Shown: in pieces, positions 61,175 to 64,000 of the stretch | Position numbering within the stretch: the stretch's first letter is position 1 | Layout: each line of letters starts with the position of its first letter | From: Dethiosulfovibrio russensis | Lineage (GTDB): Bacteria; Synergistota; Synergistia; Synergistales; Dethiosulfovibrionaceae | Assembly (NCBI RefSeq): GCF_021568855.1 | Contig: NZ_JAKGUG010000007.1 | Coordinates: forward strand, 30,628 to 94,627 | Reading direction: 5' to 3' | Length of the DNA: 64,000 nt | The notes under the pieces: model-generated | Seen by the model: only the letters and a program-made list of their open reading frames with translations | What the model was told of the DNA's origin: nothing | Database searches by the model: none | Program-made: the position numbers and the translations under genes

Positions 61175-61193
61175 GACCTTCGTAATCAATCGA

Positions 61194-61331
61194 GTTCAGG
61201 TGACAGGGAAGACCGGTGAGAATCCGGCGCGGACCCGCCACTGTATACCCGACGTCGTCGAAAACGCCACTGGAGAGTTTCTCCGGGAAGGCTCGGCGAC
61301 GGATGAGGGAAGCCAGGATACCGGCCTGAAC
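61194..61331 (+). promoter_or_regulatory. Cobalamin riboswitch upstream of the CoA-transferase
   Basis: Nearly full consensus: GGGAAGACCGGTGAGAATCC, GGCGCGGACCCGCCACTGTA, the GCCACTGG / CCGGGAAGGC helix and the B12 box AAGCCAGGATACCGGCCTG. The closing helix is GTTCAGG with CCTGAAC. A transcription terminator follows before the gene. Confidence 0.95.
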
Positions 61332-61419
61332 ACGCGACCCATCCACCCTGCGAGGACTCGGGGTAATCGGCGAGAAACCCGTCGGCCATCGGTCGATCGG
61401 TTTTATTTCGTTGCGATTC

Positions 61420-61452
61420 AGAGACGTCCCTCAGGGGGCGTCTCTTTTTTTT
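61420..61452 (+). terminator. Riboswitch-controlled intrinsic terminator
   Basis: AGAGACG pairs with CGTCTCT, with an inner CCC/GGG pairing, followed by a run of ten T, 20 bases before the CoA-transferase ATG. It is the expression platform of the cobalamin riboswitch. Confidence 0.92.
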
Positions 61453-61471
61453 CGTGAGAGGAGAACCTAAT

Positions 61472-62989
61472 ATGACCGATCTTTTCGGCCATGCAAAGGA
61501 CAGAATCAGAAACACCGCCCTACGATCGAGACTGATGACGCCGGAGGAGGCCTCTATGTACGTCCAGGACGGAGCCACGGTAGGATGCAGCGGCTTCACC
61601 CCGGCGGGATATCCCAAGGTGATACCGTCGGCGATGGCCGACAGAGCCCTGAACGGAGGTCCGAAAAACTTCACATTATGGACGGGAGCATCGGTAGCCC
61701 CCGAGCTGGACGGCAGATTGGCCGAGGCGGGAGCCATATCCTATCGGTTTCCCTACCAGACGGGCAAGGCGATCAGAGACGCCATAAACGGCGGCGAGGT
61801 CGGTTTTCAGGACATGCATCTTTCCATGACCCCTCAGAACCTTCGCTACGGCTTCTACGGACCGATGGACGTGGCGATAATAGAGGTCTGCGCCATAACG
61901 GAGGAAGGCAACTTGGTGCCTACGACGTCGGTGGGAAACTCTCCCAGTTTCGTCGAATCGGCGGAACGGGTGATAGTAGAGGTGAACACCTCCCAGCCGG
62001 AGGGGCTGGAGGGCATCCACGACATATTCATCCCGGAGGAGCCGCCTTATAGAAAGCCGTTTCACGTGTTGAAGGTTAACGACAGGATAGGCACTCCCTA
62101 TATAACCTGTCCTATGGAGAAGATAGTGGCGATCGTTCCATCGAACGTACCGGACCACCTCACTCCGATGAAAGAGCCGGATCCCGTCTCCCGGGCTATG
62201 GCCAGAAACCTCATGGACCTCCTGTCGGTCGAGGTCTCCTCCGGGAGACTCCCGCCGGGTCTCCTGCCGATACAGGCCGGAGTCGGCAACGTCGCCAACG
62301 CCGTAATAGGGGAATTGGTCGACTGGCCCACCGACGACCTCAGAATATACTCCGAGGTAATCCAGGATTCCATGTTGACCCTGTTGGAGACGGGCAAAGT
62401 CCAGCAGATGTCCGGAACAGCCTTCACCAACTCGCCGGAAGGAGCCAAGAAACTGCTCCGCCGACTAGAGGAAATAAGGAAAAAAGCGGTATTGAGGCCA
62501 CAGGAGATAAGCAACCACCCGGAGATAATACGCAGGCTAGGATTGATAGCGATAAACACGGCCCTGGAGGTGGACATCTACGGTCACGTGAACTCCACCG
62601 TAGCCATGGGCAGCAAGATGATAAACGGCATAGGAGGATCGGGCGATTTCGCCAGAAACGCCTTTTTGAGCGTATTCCTGTCCCCCTCGACGGCGAACGG
62701 AGGAAAAATTTCCAGGATAGTTCCCTTCTGTTCACACGTGGACCACACCGAGCACGACGTGGACGTGGTAATCACCGAATACGGCGTAGCGGACCTCCGT
62801 GGGCTCGTCCCCAGGGAGAGAAGCCGTCTCATGATAGAAAAATGCGCCCATCCCGATTATCGGGCACCTCTCATGGAATACCTGAGACTCGGCGAGGCCA
62901 AGGGAGGACACGAACCTCATGATCTGGCCTCCGCCCTGGGCTGGCACCTGAACTACATCGAAAAGGGGACCATGGTCCCCGATCAATAA
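61472..62989 (+). CDS. Acetyl-CoA hydrolase/succinate CoA-transferase family protein
   Basis: 505 residues, the length of Cat1/ScpC-type class I CoA-transferases. N-terminal domain with 'GATVGCSGFTPAGYPKVIPS', and the C-terminal domain with the catalytic Glu in 'LRIYSEVIQDSMLTLLETGK' preceded by 'LPIQAGVGNVANAVIGEL'; 'VVITEYGVADLRGLVPRERS' is the family C-terminal signature. It should move CoA between succinyl-CoA and acetate or propionate. Control by cobalamin suggests a link to B12-dependent methylmalonyl-CoA mutase. ATG 61472 has AGAGGAG upstream. Confidence 0.93.
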   Translation: MTDLFGHAKDRIRNTALRSRLMTPEEASMYVQDGATVGCSGFTPAGYPKVIPSAMADRALNGGPKNFTLWTGASVAPELDGRLAEAGAISYRFPYQTGKAIRDAINGGEVGFQDMHLSMTPQNLRYGFYGPMDVAIIEVCAITEEGNLVPTTSVGNSPSFVESAERVIVEVNTSQPEGLEGIHDIFIPEEPPYRKPFHVLKVNDRIGTPYITCPMEKIVAIVPSNVPDHLTPMKEPDPVSRAMARNLMDLLSVEVSSGRLPPGLLPIQAGVGNVANAVIGELVDWPTDDLRIYSEVIQDSMLTLLETGKVQQMSGTAFTNSPEGAKKLLRRLEEIRKKAVLRPQEISNHPEIIRRLGLIAINTALEVDIYGHVNSTVAMGSKMINGIGGSGDFARNAFLSVFLSPSTANGGKISRIVPFCSHVDHTEHDVDVVITEYGVADLRGLVPRERSRLMIEKCAHPDYRAPLMEYLRLGEAKGGHEPHDLASALGWHLNYIEKGTMVPDQ

Positions 62990-63036
62990 GACCCTTCCTG
63001 AGACATCCCCATAGGGATGCAAACTCTTTCCCCATC

Positions 63037-63076
63037 CCCCCTGCCACCCCCAAATGGCAGGGGGTCCCCTTTTTTT
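63037..63076 (+). terminator. Terminator after the CoA-transferase gene
   Basis: A 10-bp GC-rich stem CCCCCTGCCA / TGGCAGGGGG with an 8-base loop, followed by TCCCC and seven T. A smaller CATCCCC/GGGATG hairpin lies just upstream at about 63003-63019. Confidence 0.88.
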
Positions 63077-63214
63077 ACCGACGGGGCGACCTCCCTTACA
63101 TTCCTTTACCGTTCCTATAAGGCACCTTGACCTGCCCCGGGCTAGAATGGGGTCACAGCGAAAGAGAGAGCCCCCGAGAGGGAAGCTTATATCGACAAGA
63201 GGAGGAATTCAGAG

Positions 63215-63958
63215 ATGAAAAACGGAAAGAGAACACTGGCTATTTTGGCGGCGGTAGCGGCGGTTACGATCGGTTCGATGTCGGCAAGCGCCGAGGCTTG
63301 GAACGGATGCGGCGGACGGGACCGAGGACATAGGACGCACCACGACGGACAAACGAAGAGAGGTTTCGGCCAGGGAATGAACCGCTGGGGCGACGATCTG
63401 AGCCTGTCGGCGAGGCAGAAACTCGAGATGGGAGAGATAGAGCGCAAGTGGTTCGCCGACAACTCGGAACTCGCCAGGAAAACAGCCTGGGCCCTGAGGA
63501 ACTATCGCTACGACCTGTCGGCGGGGAGAAATATAGACGAGGGCAAAGTCGCCGAGATGAAGAAGGACATGGTGGCCCTGGAGACCAAGAGGATGGAGCT
63601 TCATCGCGACCTCTACGGCCTTCTCGACGGGGACCAGAAAAAGCTGGCGGAGAAAAGGCACCAGGAAGGCCCCTTCCGTAGAGGCGACGACGACAGAGGG
63701 AGAGGGCCCGGCAGATCCGGCAGGAACGAAGCCGTTGAAAAGGCCAGAGCCGACAACTGGAAGGCAATGGACGCCCTCAGGGACGAGATCCACGCCGTAA
63801 TGACAGGCAACGCATCACCGGAGGACCTGGCAACCCTGGCGGAGAAAAAGGTTGAGATCCGGCTTCAGATGATCGAAAACTTCACCCCCGGAGACCGGGA
63901 CGGATTCGGAGCCGGAAAAGGCGGCGCCAGATTCGACTCGAGGAAACGCAACGGCTAG
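63215..63958 (+). CDS. Periplasmic Spy/CpxP/ZraP-like protein
   Basis: 247 residues. Sec signal peptide ending near 'SMSASA', a His/Asp/Arg-rich segment ('GGRDRGHRTHHDG') that may bind metal, then a long helical hairpin starting at 'LSLSARQKLEMGEIERKWF', the LTxxQ-like pattern of Spy/CpxP/ZraP. A second helical copy follows a basic Gly/Asp/Arg linker (residues ~175-225). Such proteins are periplasmic chaperones or metal-stress factors, often controlled by CpxAR or ZraSR. A CpxAR-like pair is encoded two kilobases upstream; the link is inferred. Good AGAGGAGG upstream of the ATG. Confidence 0.82.
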   Translation: MKNGKRTLAILAAVAAVTIGSMSASAEAWNGCGGRDRGHRTHHDGQTKRGFGQGMNRWGDDLSLSARQKLEMGEIERKWFADNSELARKTAWALRNYRYDLSAGRNIDEGKVAEMKKDMVALETKRMELHRDLYGLLDGDQKKLAEKRHQEGPFRRGDDDRGRGPGRSGRNEAVEKARADNWKAMDALRDEIHAVMTGNASPEDLATLAEKKVEIRLQMIENFTPGDRDGFGAGKGGARFDSRKRNG

Positions 63959-63982
63959 AGAATAGATAACAAAAAGTAGCGG

Positions 63983-64000
63983 GCGCCGGGAATCCGGCGC
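63983..64000 (+). terminator. Start of a hairpin at the window edge, probable terminator
   Basis: GCGCCGG pairs with CCGGCGC around a short loop right at the end of the window, 25 bases after the last stop codon. Whether a T-run follows cannot be seen. Confidence 0.5.

Overview
The window (64 kb, roughly 57% GC by eye) looks like chromosome of an anaerobic, amino-acid- and peptide-fermenting member of the Synergistota, with Dethiosulfovibrio or a relative as the best guess. Two large secreted proteins end in a Synergist-CTERM-type sorting tail (Gly-Cys, hydrophobic stretch, basic end). The metabolic genes also fit: dipeptide ABC transporter plus M20 amidohydrolase, L-cysteine desulfidase, 2-oxoacid:acceptor oxidoreductase, PPDK, succinate-type CoA-transferase and a Na+-pump decarboxylase beta subunit. 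The phylum call is inference from these features; no database search was run.

Layout. 0-7.6 kb: MATE exporter, two tail-anchored paralogs of unknown function, a three-tRNA operon (fMet-Gly-Asp order on the map, transcribed Asp-Gly-fMet) with promoter and terminator, PPDK and a YitT-type membrane protein. 7.6-12.6 kb: an AT-rich 5.0-kb element bounded by 49-bp inverted repeats (47/49 identical). It carries a large zinc-ribbon/DDE-type transposase and a two-gene BcgI-like restriction-modification system (fused nuclease-methyltransferase plus a two-domain specificity subunit). 12.6-20.9 kb: a disulfide-reductase-like flavoprotein with a lost active-site Cys, a GGDEF protein, an ArsB/NhaD permease, a nitrilase, an orphan TAXI receptor and an orphan decarboxylase beta subunit. 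20.9-27.7 kb: a cobalamin riboswitch followed by two Synergist-CTERM surface proteins (one propeller-like) and a BtuB-like TonB receptor, read as a vitamin B12 capture operon. 27.7-31 kb: metK under a SAM-I riboswitch, and an Rrf2/ferredoxin/cupin operon. 31-37 kb: secreted CsgG/FlgO-like, TPR and LPP20-like proteins, including a lipoprotein gene interrupted by an in-frame TGA. 37-46.5 kb: CDF exporter, amidohydrolase, a ~200-bp highly structured intergenic palindrome, and an opp operon with an M20 peptidase. 46.8-58.2 kb: cysteine desulfidase, AEC carrier, 2-oxoacid oxidoreductase, metallophosphoesterase, serine hydrolase, radical SAM/SPASM protein and a DegS/DegU-like two-component pair. 58.3-64 kb: RibU-like S component, a Cpx-like two-component pair, a second cobalamin riboswitch with intrinsic terminator in front of a CoA-transferase, and a Spy/CpxP-like protein.

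How it fits together: peptides enter through Opp and are cleaved by M20. Amino acids are broken down (CyuA makes pyruvate, H2S and NH3), 2-oxo acids are oxidised to acyl-CoA, and CoA-transferase and PPDK handle the products. B12 controls both its own uptake and a CoA-transferase plausibly linked to methylmalonyl-CoA chemistry. The most novel-looking items are the transposon-borne BcgI-like system, the 39.2-39.4 kb structured element, the B12 surface-capture operon and the TGA-split lipoprotein gene.
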